Positions 18,151 through 27,600 of a stretch of DNA of 64,000 nucleotides are shown in pieces (the stretch's first letter is position 1; each line of letters begins with the position of its first letter). The position numbers and the translations under genes are program-made. Below the pieces are notes generated by a model that worked only from the letters and a program-made list of their open reading frames with translations, was not told the DNA's origin and did not search any database. Origin of the DNA: Sphingomonas trueperi (GTDB lineage Bacteria > Pseudomonadota > Alphaproteobacteria > Sphingomonadales > Sphingomonadaceae); NCBI RefSeq assembly GCF_011927635.1, contig NZ_JAATJB010000013.1, forward strand, positions 1 to 64,000. Direction: 5' to 3'.

Positions 18151-18870
18151 ATGGCGATGGGCAGGCCCCGTTCGGCTGCGCGGTGGTGCGCGCTGGCATT
18201 GGCGTTGACCGCACCGGCAGCTCTGCACGCGCAGACCGCCGGCATGGTGGAAGAAAAGCTGCCGCCGCCCACCGGGCTCGCGCCCTATTTCACGCCGGCC
18301 TCTGCCGATCCGATCGCGCCCGATGCCGATGGCTTCCTTCGCCGCTGGCTGCTGCTCGAGCCGGTGGTGAAGCCCAACCGCACCAACACCGGCTTCACCC
18401 CCACCTATGTCCGCGCGGCGATCGCGCCTGCCACCTATCCCGGCACGTTCGACGGCGTGCCGCGCGACGGCGACAGCGCGCCCGGTGCCTTGCGCTGGCA
18501 CGCGCTCGATTCCAGCCTGTTCGACGTGAAGCTCTTCTACCTCGCGCAGGGGCTCGGCAAGCCGACCTATGGCGTGATCTTCTGGGCGGTAACGGTGGTG
18601 AACGCCCCGCGCGAGATGCGCGGCGTGCGGCTGGCGATGGGCTCCAACTCGGCGTCTCGCTGGTGGCTGAACGGCAGCGAGGTGGCCGGGCTCTATGGCG
18701 ACCGGCGGATGGTGATGGACGACGTGGTGTCGCGGCCGATCACGCTGCGCAAGGGCCGCAACGTGCTGCGGGGCGCGGTGATCAACGGCCCCGGCCTCAG
18801 CGATTTCTGCGCCCGCTTCGTCGACGAGGCCGGCAAGCCGATCCGCGACATCACCATCGACGTGCAGTGA
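18151..18870 (+). CDS. Secreted protein of unknown function in the arabinanase operon
   Basis: 239 aa; ATG at 18151 after AGAGGAGACA. Signal peptide MAMGRPRSAARWCALALALTAP-type ending near LHAQ. The mature part begins with a Pro-rich stretch and contains FLRRWLLLEPVVKPN near residue 65 and the beta-rich segments YGVIFWAVTVVNAP, SRWWLNGSEVAGLYGDRRM and LRKGRNVLRGAVIN. The last segment recalls the galactose-binding-like domains that accompany esterases and glycosidases (a 'wing' with WLNG...V), suggesting carbohydrate binding. No catalytic motif is recognised. The arabinanase gene follows after 8 bp, so the two are co-expressed. Confidence 0.7.
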   Translation: MAMGRPRSAARWCALALALTAPAALHAQTAGMVEEKLPPPTGLAPYFTPASADPIAPDADGFLRRWLLLEPVVKPNRTNTGFTPTYVRAAIAPATYPGTFDGVPRDGDSAPGALRWHALDSSLFDVKLFYLAQGLGKPTYGVIFWAVTVVNAPREMRGVRLAMGSNSASRWWLNGSEVAGLYGDRRMVMDDVVSRPITLRKGRNVLRGAVINGPGLSDFCARFVDEAGKPIRDITIDVQ

Positions 18871-18878
18871 GGAACGCC

Positions 18879-20324
18879 ATGAAGTTCGCAAGCCCTTCGC
18901 TCGCCGCGCTGTTCTTGCTCGCGCAGCCCCAGGCCGCCTCCGCCCAGCTGGCGGGCGAGCCGTTCATCCACGATCCTTCCACGATCACGTACTCGGACGG
19001 CCGCTGGTGGACCTTCGGCACGCGCGGCGGCGGGCTTGTCTCCGAGGATGGCTGGACTTGGGCGAGCGGCGGCGAGCGGCCCGGCGGCGGCGTCGCGCCC
19101 GACGTGATCAAGATCGACGACCGCTTCTACGTCGCCTATGCGGTCGGCGGCGGCGGCATGAACGGCGGCCATGCCAGCAACGTCAAGGTGATGTGGACCA
19201 AGTCGCTCGACCCCAAGTCGCCCGACTTCGGCTATCACGATGTCGGCATCGTCGCCTCGACCAACGGGCTGGAGCCGGCCGATGCGATCGACCCCGCCTT
19301 CCTCTTCGCCGAGGGGCGGCTGTGGCTAAGCTACGGCACCTATTTCGGCTATATCCGGATGCTCGAACTCGATCCCAAGACCGGGGACAAGATGCCGGGC
19401 AGCCAGCCGGTCGACGTCGCGATCGACATGGAGGCCACCGCGCTACTGCACCGCGACGGCTGGTACTATCTGCTCGGCACCCATGGCACCTGTTGCGACG
19501 GGCCGAACTCCTCGTACAACATCCGCGTCGGCCGGTCGCGCAGCCCGACCGGGCCGTTCGTCGACAATATGGGCGTGCCGCTGCTCCAGGGCGGCGGCAA
19601 GCTGGTCGTGGCGGGGCGCGCGCGGCAATATGGCCCGGGGCATTTCGGGCTGCTCGACCTGGGCGACGGGGTCGAGAAATTCTCGATGCACTATGAATCC
19701 GATCTGGATCGCGGCGGGCGCAGCGTGCTCGGCATCCTGCCGCTGCTGTGGAAGGACGGCTGGCCGGTGGCGGGCGAGAACCTGCCCGCCGGCACCTACG
19801 AGATCCAGTCCGAACGCGGCGGCGGGGCGCTGGAGCTCGCGGTCGATTTCGTGCGCATGCCGTTCGACGTGCGCCGCAGCTTCTTCGCCAAGCCCGGCGA
19901 CCCGACCGGTCCTATCCAGAACCAGACGCTCGCCGAGAACCGCGTCAGCTGGCCCGAAGGCGCGATCGAGGTGGACCTGGGCGATTACATGATGCGCGCG
20001 CACCAGCTCTGGACGATCGCGCCAGCGGAAGGGGCGGGCGGGGCGTTCGGCGCGCCCTATTACAAGATCCTCATCGCCGGCACCGAGCGTGCGCTGGCGG
20101 TGGGCCCTGAGGGCAGCGTGCAAGCGGTACCTGCCTTCACCGGCGCGGCCGAGCAGCTGTGGCGGATCGACCAGCTGACCGACGGCAGCTACCGTATCCA
20201 GCCCAAGGCACAGGCGGATGCCAAGCACCCCAGGGCGTTGGTCGCGATCGGGCGAAGCACGCCCGCGCTGATGCCGCTCGATGGTGCAAGCGATATCGGC
20301 CGCTGGACGTTCCAGCGGCCTTGA
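18879..20324 (+). CDS. GH43 arabinan endo-1,5-alpha-L-arabinosidase-like protein
   Basis: 481 aa with signal peptide (to about residue 22, AASAQ). A five-bladed propeller of GH43 with its three acidic residues: base Asp32 (IHDPSTITYSDG), pKa-modulating Asp in AIDPAFLF (about 140) and acid Glu in DMEATALLHRDG (about 188). GTHGTCCDGPNSSYNIRVGRS is typical of the endo-arabinanase subgroup. A C-terminal portion (about 380-481, HQLWTIAP and EQLWRIDQL repeats) looks like a ricin-type trefoil, probably for sugar binding. It would cut arabinan side chains of pectin. LacI-type operators upstream suggest sugar-induced expression. Confidence 0.85.
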   Translation: MKFASPSLAALFLLAQPQAASAQLAGEPFIHDPSTITYSDGRWWTFGTRGGGLVSEDGWTWASGGERPGGGVAPDVIKIDDRFYVAYAVGGGGMNGGHASNVKVMWTKSLDPKSPDFGYHDVGIVASTNGLEPADAIDPAFLFAEGRLWLSYGTYFGYIRMLELDPKTGDKMPGSQPVDVAIDMEATALLHRDGWYYLLGTHGTCCDGPNSSYNIRVGRSRSPTGPFVDNMGVPLLQGGGKLVVAGRARQYGPGHFGLLDLGDGVEKFSMHYESDLDRGGRSVLGILPLLWKDGWPVAGENLPAGTYEIQSERGGGALELAVDFVRMPFDVRRSFFAKPGDPTGPIQNQTLAENRVSWPEGAIEVDLGDYMMRAHQLWTIAPAEGAGGAFGAPYYKILIAGTERALAVGPEGSVQAVPAFTGAAEQLWRIDQLTDGSYRIQPKAQADAKHPRALVAIGRSTPALMPLDGASDIGRWTFQRP

Positions 20325-20331
20325 GGGCGCG

Positions 20332-20793
20332 TCAGGCCGGCACCGCCTCGGCGGTGTCGGTTCCGAGCAGCCGCTCGCGGAACAGCTTGTGGGCGTTGCG
20401 CTGCTCGATGACGCGACCGGCGAGATACAGCGCCGCGAAGATGCCGGCGAAGATATAGCCGGGAGTGCGCATCGGCTGTGCGGCATAGGCCAGCGCGGCG
20501 AAGGGCGCGGGGGCGATGAAGCACCAGAGCAGCGGATGGCTGGTCAGGTCGTAGCGAAGCGCCGGGCCCTTCTCCGTCGCGACGAACTGCAGCGTGCCGT
20601 GCTCAAACGAGGCGAGCTTGTCCTGCGAGTCCGGATTGTCCTTGTGGAACGCGAGTGTGTCGGGGCCACGCTCCACCGTGGTGCCGCGCTCCTCGAACAC
20701 GGGCTCCAACGCGTTGAAGGAGGTGGGGCGAGCGGGCAGCGCCAGCGTACCGCGGACGTGCCAGATCCAGTCGATCGCGCGCAGCCAGCTCAT
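20332..20793 (-). CDS. Small membrane protein coupled to a sterol-desaturase-family gene
   Basis: 153 aa. A soluble N-terminal half (SWLRAIDWIWHVRGTLALP, then SFNALEPVFEERGTTVERG and DTLAFHKDNPDSQDKLASF) is followed by two membrane helices (PLLWCFIAPAPFAALAYAA and TPGYIFAGIFAALYLAGRVI). The start overlaps the stop of the desaturase-family gene by four bases, so both are made together. It has no recognised catalytic motif. The coupling suggests a role with the hydroxylase, for instance as a partner or in handling the same lipid; that is inference only. Confidence 0.7.
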   Translation of the reverse strand: MSWLRAIDWIWHVRGTLALPARPTSFNALEPVFEERGTTVERGPDTLAFHKDNPDSQDKLASFEHGTLQFVATEKGPALRYDLTSHPLLWCFIAPAPFAALAYAAQPMRTPGYIFAGIFAALYLAGRVIEQRNAHKLFRERLLGTDTAEAVPA

Positions 20794-21734
20794 TCGGCGG
20801 CCACCGCTTCGGGCAGGCGCGGTGCGCGCAACTGCTTGACCCAACGGGCGACCGGCCGGAACGGGTAGAGCATCTGCTCCTTGATCCCCAGCCGACGGCA
20901 ATCGTCGAGCCCGACATGCGCGGCCTCGGAGTCACGGCAGGTGCCGAAGATCCGGTCGATGAAGATGAAGGTGTTGGCGTAGTTGGTCCGGCTGCTGTCG
21001 TAATCGGGCGAGTGGTGCAGGCTGTGATGCTCGACCGTGTTGAACAGGAAGGACCACCAGCGCGGCGTGTTGAAGCGGATGTTCGCATGGGTATAGGCGC
21101 CGATCGCCATGCCGATGCCCCCGGCGAGCAGGGCTGCGCGCGGCAGGAAGTCGAAGAAGCCGCCCAGGCTGAGGCCGATCAGGAACAGCTCGATCGGGTT
21201 GCCGACGGAGCCCTTCAGCGCGTTGAGCTGGGTGATGTGGTGATGCGGCGCATGGGTGAGCCACAGCGGCCCCCAGTTGTGCATGCCGCGATGCATCCAA
21301 TACTGGCCGAAATCGAAGATCAGCAGGATCGCGAGCGCCTGGAACAGGATCGGGATCTGCCCGGCCCAGGCGGTCTTGAGGTGGAAATACTGCTTGATCG
21401 CGTCGATGATCGCGTCGTCCCCGAACTGCTTGCCGGCATATTTGATCAGCGTGTAGCTCATGCCCACGTAGAAGAGGTCGCTGGCGAGCTCCTTCCAGGT
21501 CAGCCGCCAGTGGCGGTGGCGCTCGCTGATCCGCTCCATGCCGAGCAGGCAGAGCTTGAAGACGATGCCGATCCCGACCGCGACGGACGCCTTGGCGATC
21601 GAGTCCGGCGCCAGCGTCCAGAACAGAATCATCGCCAGCAGCACCGCCGGCTGGAACCAGGTGAAGATGAAGCGCTTGACCGGGCCGCCCTGCACGCCGG
21701 TCGGTTCGAAGTTGGTCGGTACAGCTGCATCCAT
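20790..21734 (-). CDS. Sterol desaturase / fatty-acid hydroxylase family protein
   Basis: 314 aa integral-membrane di-iron oxygenase. Several hydrophobic helices surround the eight-histidine signature: HRGMH, HAPHHH, the THANI region and HHSLHH. Such enzymes hydroxylate or desaturate sterols, hopanoid-like lipids, carotenoids or fatty acids with oxygen. The substrate is not evident; sphingomonads contain carotenoids and 2-hydroxy fatty acids, both possible. The ATG (21732-21734) has only a weak ribosome site. A clear paralogue at 38256-39140 shares WLTHAPHHHITQLNA and GNPIELFLI. The gene is translationally coupled to a small membrane protein. Confidence 0.85.
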   Translation of the reverse strand: MDAAVPTNFEPTGVQGGPVKRFIFTWFQPAVLLAMILFWTLAPDSIAKASVAVGIGIVFKLCLLGMERISERHRHWRLTWKELASDLFYVGMSYTLIKYAGKQFGDDAIIDAIKQYFHLKTAWAGQIPILFQALAILLIFDFGQYWMHRGMHNWGPLWLTHAPHHHITQLNALKGSVGNPIELFLIGLSLGGFFDFLPRAALLAGGIGMAIGAYTHANIRFNTPRWWSFLFNTVEHHSLHHSPDYDSSRTNYANTFIFIDRIFGTCRDSEAAHVGLDDCRRLGIKEQMLYPFRPVARWVKQLRAPRLPEAVAAE

Positions 21735-21870
21735 AGTCGCGCCCGGTCCTCGCCCGTGTTTCCGATGATGGGAAGATGACCGAAACGGGGGCTGCACGCC
21801 GTAAGTCGTTTGACGTAGCGGGGGATTTGGCGGCTTGTCCGGGGGCGATGCGTGGCCCAGCATGGGGCAT

Positions 21871-22767
21871 ATGACCCACCTTCGACGCCGCTTTTCGCTT
21901 GGCCTGGGCGCCTTTCTGCTGCTCGGCGCGGCGGACCCGAAGCCGCTGGCGTTCGCGCCCTGGATCAACGGAGCGGCGGCGCGTGAGCCCGCAACGCAGG
22001 TACAGGCGATCGATCGCGACACCTTCGTGATCCGCCAATCGGTGAAGACCAATTTCGAGGCGCCGTTCCTGTACCTGCTCTTCGGCCGCGATCGGGCGCT
22101 GCTGCTCGATACCGGCGCGGGCGGGCTCAAGATCCGGCCGACGGTGGATCGGCTCATCGCCGGCTGGCGGGCCAGGCACGGCGGGCGCCCAATCCGGCTG
22201 GTCGTCGCGCATTCGCACGGCCATGGCGACCATCATGCCGGCGATGACGAGTTTCGCGATCGGCCGGACACGGACGTCGTGGGGCTCAAGCCCGCGGAGG
22301 TGGCGGCATTCTTCCACTTCACCGACTGGCCGCGCGATGTGGCCCGCTATGACCTGGGCGGGCGGGTGCTCGACGTGCTGGCGACGCCGGGGCACCAGCC
22401 GGCGCACATCATGGTCTATGATGCGCGGACGCGGCTGCTGTTCTCGGGCGACATGCTCTATCCGGGGCGGCTGTACGTGCCGCTGAACCATTTCGATGAT
22501 TTCCGCGCGAGTGCCGAGCGGCTGGCGGCGTTCGCCAGGACGCACCCGATCCGGGCGCTGCTCGGGGCGCATATCGAGATGACGACCACGCCGGGGAAGG
22601 ACTATGGGATGCAGGCGCCGACCCATCCCGACGAGCATCCGCTCCCGCTGGCACCCTCGGCGATCGAGGAGCTCCGCGCGGCGGCGGAGAAGGCCGGGCC
22701 GGTGCCGGTGGTGGACCGGCACGCGGACTTCATCGTGTATCCGGTGCCCGCGCGGCCGAACGACTGA
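21871..22767 (+). CDS. Exported metallo-beta-lactamase-fold hydrolase
   Basis: 298 aa; start at 21871 (an ATG at 21862 in the same frame is possible). N-terminal signal (LRRRFSLGLGAFLLLGAADP). The metal motif HSHGHGDHHAG (about 114-124), TPGHQPAHIMVYD and LFSGDMLYPGRLYV define a di-zinc MBL-fold hydrolase, and GAHIEM supplies a late ligand. Family members include lactonases, glyoxalase-II-like enzymes and flavoprotein-type domains; the substrate cannot be assigned. It is divergent from the desaturase pair and ends next to a palindromic repeat. Confidence 0.8.
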   Translation: MTHLRRRFSLGLGAFLLLGAADPKPLAFAPWINGAAAREPATQVQAIDRDTFVIRQSVKTNFEAPFLYLLFGRDRALLLDTGAGGLKIRPTVDRLIAGWRARHGGRPIRLVVAHSHGHGDHHAGDDEFRDRPDTDVVGLKPAEVAAFFHFTDWPRDVARYDLGGRVLDVLATPGHQPAHIMVYDARTRLLFSGDMLYPGRLYVPLNHFDDFRASAERLAAFARTHPIRALLGAHIEMTTTPGKDYGMQAPTHPDEHPLPLAPSAIEELRAAAEKAGPVPVVDRHADFIVYPVPARPND

Positions 22768-22778
22768 CTCTTCCCATC

Positions 22779-22873
22779 TGTCATTCCGGCGAAAGCCGGA
22801 ATCCATTCGCTTCTCGGTCGCAGCTCCTGCCAATACGGAGCGCCAATGGATCCCGGCTTCCGCCGGGATGACA
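22779..22873. repeat. 95-bp palindromic repeat unit between convergent genes
   Basis: Left arm starts TGTCATTCCGGCGAAAGCCG and continues to 22807; the right arm (22845-22873) ends CGCCGGGATGACA. The outer arms pair (TGTCATTCC... with ...GGGATGACA), and each arm forms its own hairpin (TTCCGGC-GAAA-GCCGGAA; TCCCGGC-TTCC-GCCGGGA). This matches the widespread proteobacterial 'TGTCATTCCGGC' intergenic repeats. It sits between two convergent stops and may serve as a bidirectional terminator. Confidence 0.8.
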
Positions 22874-22889
22874 GCTTTGAGGCACAGGC

Positions 22890-24644
22890 TCAGCCCCGTG
22901 CGATATAGGCCCGCCAGCCACCCAGCGACGTGATGTCCTCGGCGCCGGTCATCGCGCGTGGCTCGGCGACGAAGCCCTTGACCATGCTGCCATCGGCCAG
23001 CGTCACGGTACCGATCGCCAGCGGCGGCGGCACTTCGGCGACGAAGCTGCCGAACGCGGCCATGTCGAGCTCGTACACTTCCAGCGCGATCGCGGCGCCG
23101 TCTTCGCTATGGACCAGCGCGGGCTTGGGCGGCACGCTCTCGGCCATGGCGTAGAGCTTGTAGGTCGGCGCCGTCGTGGTGGCGGTGACGAACTTCGCTT
23201 CGCGCGAGGTGAGCTGCCAGTGCAGCGGCATGTCTTCGAGATGGGCGCCTACGACCGCGAGCTTCACCGTTTCCATCCGTCCCTCCAGGTCCAGCGGCGG
23301 CGGGGATGCCGGCGCGGGGAAAAATGCGTTCGCCGCGTCGATCAGCGCGCGATCGGTGCCCGCCGGGCCCATCAGCGTCACGCCGAAGCCGACGCCGCTG
23401 GCATAGCTGCCGGCCGGCACGGCAATCGCCGCCATGTCGAGCAGGTTCACGAAATTGGTGTAGGCGCCGAGGCTCGCATTGAGCGCGATGGGTGCTTCGA
23501 GCATCTCCGCCACGCGGTAGCTGGTCGGCGCGGTGGGGAGGGCGAGCAGGTCGACCTGGTCCCACATCGCCGCCGTGATGCGGGCGAGGTCGGCGAGGCG
23601 ATAGGCGCCGTTGAACGCATCGACCGCGTTGTAGCTGAAGCCGCCCTCGACGATCTCGCGCACCACCGGGTGGATGGCGTCGGGGTTGTCGAGCAGCAGG
23701 TCCTGCAGCGCGGCGGTGCGCTCGGCGACCCACGGGCCATCGTAGAGCAGGCGGGCGGCTTCATCGAGCGGGGCGAGGTCGATCTCGACCAGCTCGGCAT
23801 CGAGGCCGGCGAGCGCCTGGCGGTAGAGATATTCGGACTCGATGTCGCCGAACCAGCGGCATTGCTCGGCGCGCGGCACGCCGATGCGGCGATGCGCGCG
23901 GGGCACATCGGGCAGCGCGCGGGAGAGCGAGTCCGTCGCGTCGAAGCCGGCGGCAACCGTGTCGACCAGCGCGGCGTCCTCGGTGGTGCCGGCGAACACG
24001 GTGATGCAGTCGAGCGTGCGGCAGGCGGGAACTAGGCCGGTGCTGCTCCAGCGGCCCTTGCTCGGCTTGAGGCCGACGAGATGGTTGAACGCGGCGGGTA
24101 CGCGGCCCGAACCCGCGGTGTCGGTGCCGAGCGCGAAGGCGACCAGCCCGGCGGCGACCGCGACGGCCGAGCCCGAGCTGGAGCCGCCGCTTACCCAGGT
24201 GCGGTTATAGGCGTTGCGCGGGATGCCGTACGGGCTGCGCGTGCCGTTGAGGCCGGTGGCGAACTGGTCGAGATTGGCCTTGCCCACCGGGATTGCCCCG
24301 GCCGCCACCAGCTTTGCGACCACGGTTGCCGATTGCTCCGGCTCATAGGCAAAGGCGGGGCAGGCAGCGGTGGTGGCGAGCCCCGCGAGATCGATGTTGT
24401 CCTTCACCGCGAAAGGCACGCCGGCCAGTGGCAACGTCTCGCCAGCGGCGACGCGCGCATCTACCGCAGCGGCCATCGCACGCAGCGCATCGGGCTCGAA
24501 CCGTGCAATCCACACCGCCGGTTGGATCGCATCGTACGCATCGAGCCGCACCAGCACGTCCCCGATCACCGCGACCGCACTGCGCCTGCCCGCCTGCACC
24601 TCGGCGGCAATGCCTGCGACGGAGAGCCGGTCGAGCGCCGTCAT
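22890..24644 (-). CDS. atzF: Allophanate hydrolase
   Basis: 584 aa. Amidase-signature domain (1-460) with catalytic Lys81 (FAVKDNIDLAG), the serine-rich GGSSSGS (153-159) and nucleophile Ser179 (GTDTAGSGRVP). A C-terminal AtzF-type domain (about 465-584) contains GAHLEDMPLHWQL, TAPTYKLYAM and GWRAYIARG. It turns allophanate into carbon dioxide and ammonia, the last step of the carboxylase route. The start overlaps the carboxylase stop as ATGA. It is the last gene of the eight-gene operon and is complete with both domains. Confidence 0.93.
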   Translation of the reverse strand: MTALDRLSVAGIAAEVQAGRRSAVAVIGDVLVRLDAYDAIQPAVWIARFEPDALRAMAAAVDARVAAGETLPLAGVPFAVKDNIDLAGLATTAACPAFAYEPEQSATVVAKLVAAGAIPVGKANLDQFATGLNGTRSPYGIPRNAYNRTWVSGGSSSGSAVAVAAGLVAFALGTDTAGSGRVPAAFNHLVGLKPSKGRWSSTGLVPACRTLDCITVFAGTTEDAALVDTVAAGFDATDSLSRALPDVPRAHRRIGVPRAEQCRWFGDIESEYLYRQALAGLDAELVEIDLAPLDEAARLLYDGPWVAERTAALQDLLLDNPDAIHPVVREIVEGGFSYNAVDAFNGAYRLADLARITAAMWDQVDLLALPTAPTSYRVAEMLEAPIALNASLGAYTNFVNLLDMAAIAVPAGSYASGVGFGVTLMGPAGTDRALIDAANAFFPAPASPPPLDLEGRMETVKLAVVGAHLEDMPLHWQLTSREAKFVTATTTAPTYKLYAMAESVPPKPALVHSEDGAAIALEVYELDMAAFGSFVAEVPPPLAIGTVTLADGSMVKGFVAEPRAMTGAEDITSLGGWRAYIARG

Positions 24645-27600
24645 GCCCGCACCAGCGCCAGCACCGGCGAGCCAGGCGTAACGGTCTGGCGTTCGGCGAC
24701 ATAGAGCGCGGCGACCGTGCCCGCCGCCGGGCTGGTCACCGGGAACTCCATCTTCATCGCCTCCAGCACGGCGATGGTCTCGCCCGCATCGATCGGGTCG
24801 CCGACCTCCTTGAGCAGCTTCCACACGCTGCCGCCGAACGGCGCTTCCACCAGCTCGGCGCCTTCGGGCACCGTCACCGCCTCATCGGCGCTGTCATCCG
24901 CGCTTTCGGTGAGGCTGGCGACGCGGTCGAACTCGCCCTTACGTTCCCAATCGGCGCGCTCGGCGGCGAAGGCGGTGTTGCGCTGCTTCTCGAACGCGGC
25001 GATCGAACGCGCATTGTCGGCGAGGAACTCGCGATACTCGGAGAGCCGGAACTCGGTCTCCTCGATCTTGATCTCGCGGCGCCCGAGCGGGAAGTCGCGC
25101 CGCCATTCGGTCAGCTCTTCGTGGCTGACAGGGAAGAAGCGGATCTGGTCGAAGAAGCGCAGCAGCCAGGGCTTGCCCTCGGCAAAGGCGCCGGTCTGGC
25201 GATAGGTGTTCCACACCTGGATGGTGCGGCCGAACAGCTGGTAGCCGCCCGGACCCTCCATGCCATAGATGCACATATAGGCGCCGCCGATGCCGACCAC
25301 GTTGGGCGGCGTCCAGGTGCGGGCGGGGTTGTACTTGGTGGTCACCAGCCGGTGGCGCGGATCGATCGGGGTGGCGACCGGGGCGCCGAGATACACGTCG
25401 CCCAGGCCATAGACGAGGTAGCTGGCGTCGAAGATGATCCGGTGAACCTCCTCGGCGCTTGCCAGCCCGTTGGCGCGGCGGATGAACTCGATATTGTCCG
25501 GGCACCACGGCGCGTCGTCGCGGACCACGCGCATGTAGCGCTGGATCGTCTCGTGGATCGCGGGGTCGTTCCAGCTGAGCGGCAGGTGGACGATGCGCGA
25601 GGGGATGACGAAGTCCTCGAGATCGCCGAGTGCGTCCTCGATCTGCACCAGCCGCTCGATCAGTGTAGCTTCCTTCAAGCGGATGCCGTCGATATGCACC
25701 TGGAAGGAGCGGATACCCGGCACGATGTCGAGGATGCCCGGCAGCGCGAGTTCGGCGAGCGCGGTGGTCGCGGCGTGGACGCGGAGGCGCAGCTCGAGGT
25801 CGAGCGTGATCGGGCCATATTCGACCAGCAGGTTGCGATCGCCCTGGCGGCGGAAGATCACGCGGGGGCGGCGGCCCTTGGCGGGCAGGTCGACCAGGAT
25901 CGCGTCGCGCCCGCCGCCCTTGGCGGGGCTCAGCGCTGTGGCGGCGCGGCCTTCGATCCAGGCCTCTTCGACTGCTGCGGCGGCATCAGCCTCGTCGAGG
26001 CTGACCTGCTCGAACTGGATGCGGTCGCCGGGGGCGAGCTGGCCGATCTTCCACAGGTCTGCCGCGATCACCACGAACGGGCAGACGAAGCCGCCGAGCG
26101 AGGGGCCGTCGGGGCCGAGGATGATCGGCATGTCGCCGGTGAAGTCCAGCGCGCCGATCGCGTACGGATTGTCGTGGATGTTGGACGGGTGAAGCCCCGC
26201 CTCGCCGCCATCCTTGCGCGCCCAGTGCGGCTTGGGGCCGACCAGCCGCACGCCGGTGCGGTTGCTGTTATAGTGAACCTTCCACTCGGCGGAGAGGATC
26301 GTGTCGACATCCTCGGGCGCAAAGAAATCGGGAGCGCCGTGGGGGCCGTAGAGGACGCGGATCGTCCAGTCGGGGCCGAGCTGTTCCTGCGCGATGCTGC
26401 GCGGGCCGGGGATTACCGCCGGCGCATGATCGGTCAGGTGCAGCGTGTCGCCGACGCGGAGCACGCGCCCGCCATGGCCGCCGAACTCGCCGAGATCGAA
26501 GGTGCTGGCGCTGCCGAGATAGCTCGGCACGTCGAGCCCGCCGGCGAACAGGATATAGCCGCGCATGCCGCCGCCGGTGACGCGGCCCAGCGCCAGAATC
26601 TGGCCTTCGGCGATGGCGATCGGCTTGTTGCGCGGTACCGGGGCGTCATCGAGCGTCGCGGCGAAGTCGGCGCCAGTCAGGACGATGCGGGTCGCGGTGT
26701 TGAACTGAAGCGTCGGACCGGTGGCGGTCATCTCCAGCCCGGGCGCGGTGCTGTCGTTGCCGAGCAGCATGTTGCCGAGGCGGAAGGCGCGCGCGTCCAT
26801 CGGTCCCGAAGGCGGCACGCCGATATCCCACAGCCCGACGCGGCCGGGATAATCCTGCACGCTGGTCGCGGTGCCGGCCGAGCGGACGACGATGCTCTGC
26901 GGGCGGTGGACCACCGTTTCCAGCGAGCGTGTCGAGACGTCGCCGGTTACGAAATCCTCGCTGCGCGCGACGTCGCGCAGCCAGCGGACATTGGTCTCGA
27001 TCCCGGCGAAGCGGGTGCGGTCGAGCGCCGCCTGCATCGCCGCGACGGCGGACTCGCGGTCCTCGCCATGCACGATCAGCTTGGCGAGCATCGGATCGTA
27101 GAAGGAGGAAACGGCGCTGCCCGATTCCACCCAGCTCTCGACTCGGACGCCTTCGGGAAAGGCGACGTCGGTCAGCGTGCCCGAGGCGGGGCGGAAGTCG
27201 ACCGCCGGATCCTCGGCATAGAGCCGGGCCTGGATCGACCAGCCCTTCGGGGCAGGGACGGGGGTGTCGAGGAAGCTGTAGTCGTCGCCTGCGCCGCGGA
27301 CCATCCACTCGACGAGGTCGACGCCGGTCACTTCCTCGGTGACGCCGTGCTCGACCTGGAGGCGGGTGTTCACTTCGAGGAAGAACCAATCCTCGCGCGC
27401 CGGATCGTAGAGGAACTCGACCGTGCCGGCGGAGCGATAGTTGGCCGCCTGGCCCAGCCGCACCGCCGCCTCGATCAGCGCCGCACGGACCCGTTCGGGC
27501 AAGTGCGGGGCGGGGGCCTCTTCCACGACCTTCTGGTTGCGGCGCTGGAGCGAGCAATCGCGCTCGCCGAGGGCGACGACGCGGCCCTGGCCGTCGCCGA

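Noticed and set aside
22779..22873. Ends of an insertion sequence
   Set aside because: There is no transposase frame or target duplication; the arrangement matches a non-coding palindromic repeat between convergent genes.
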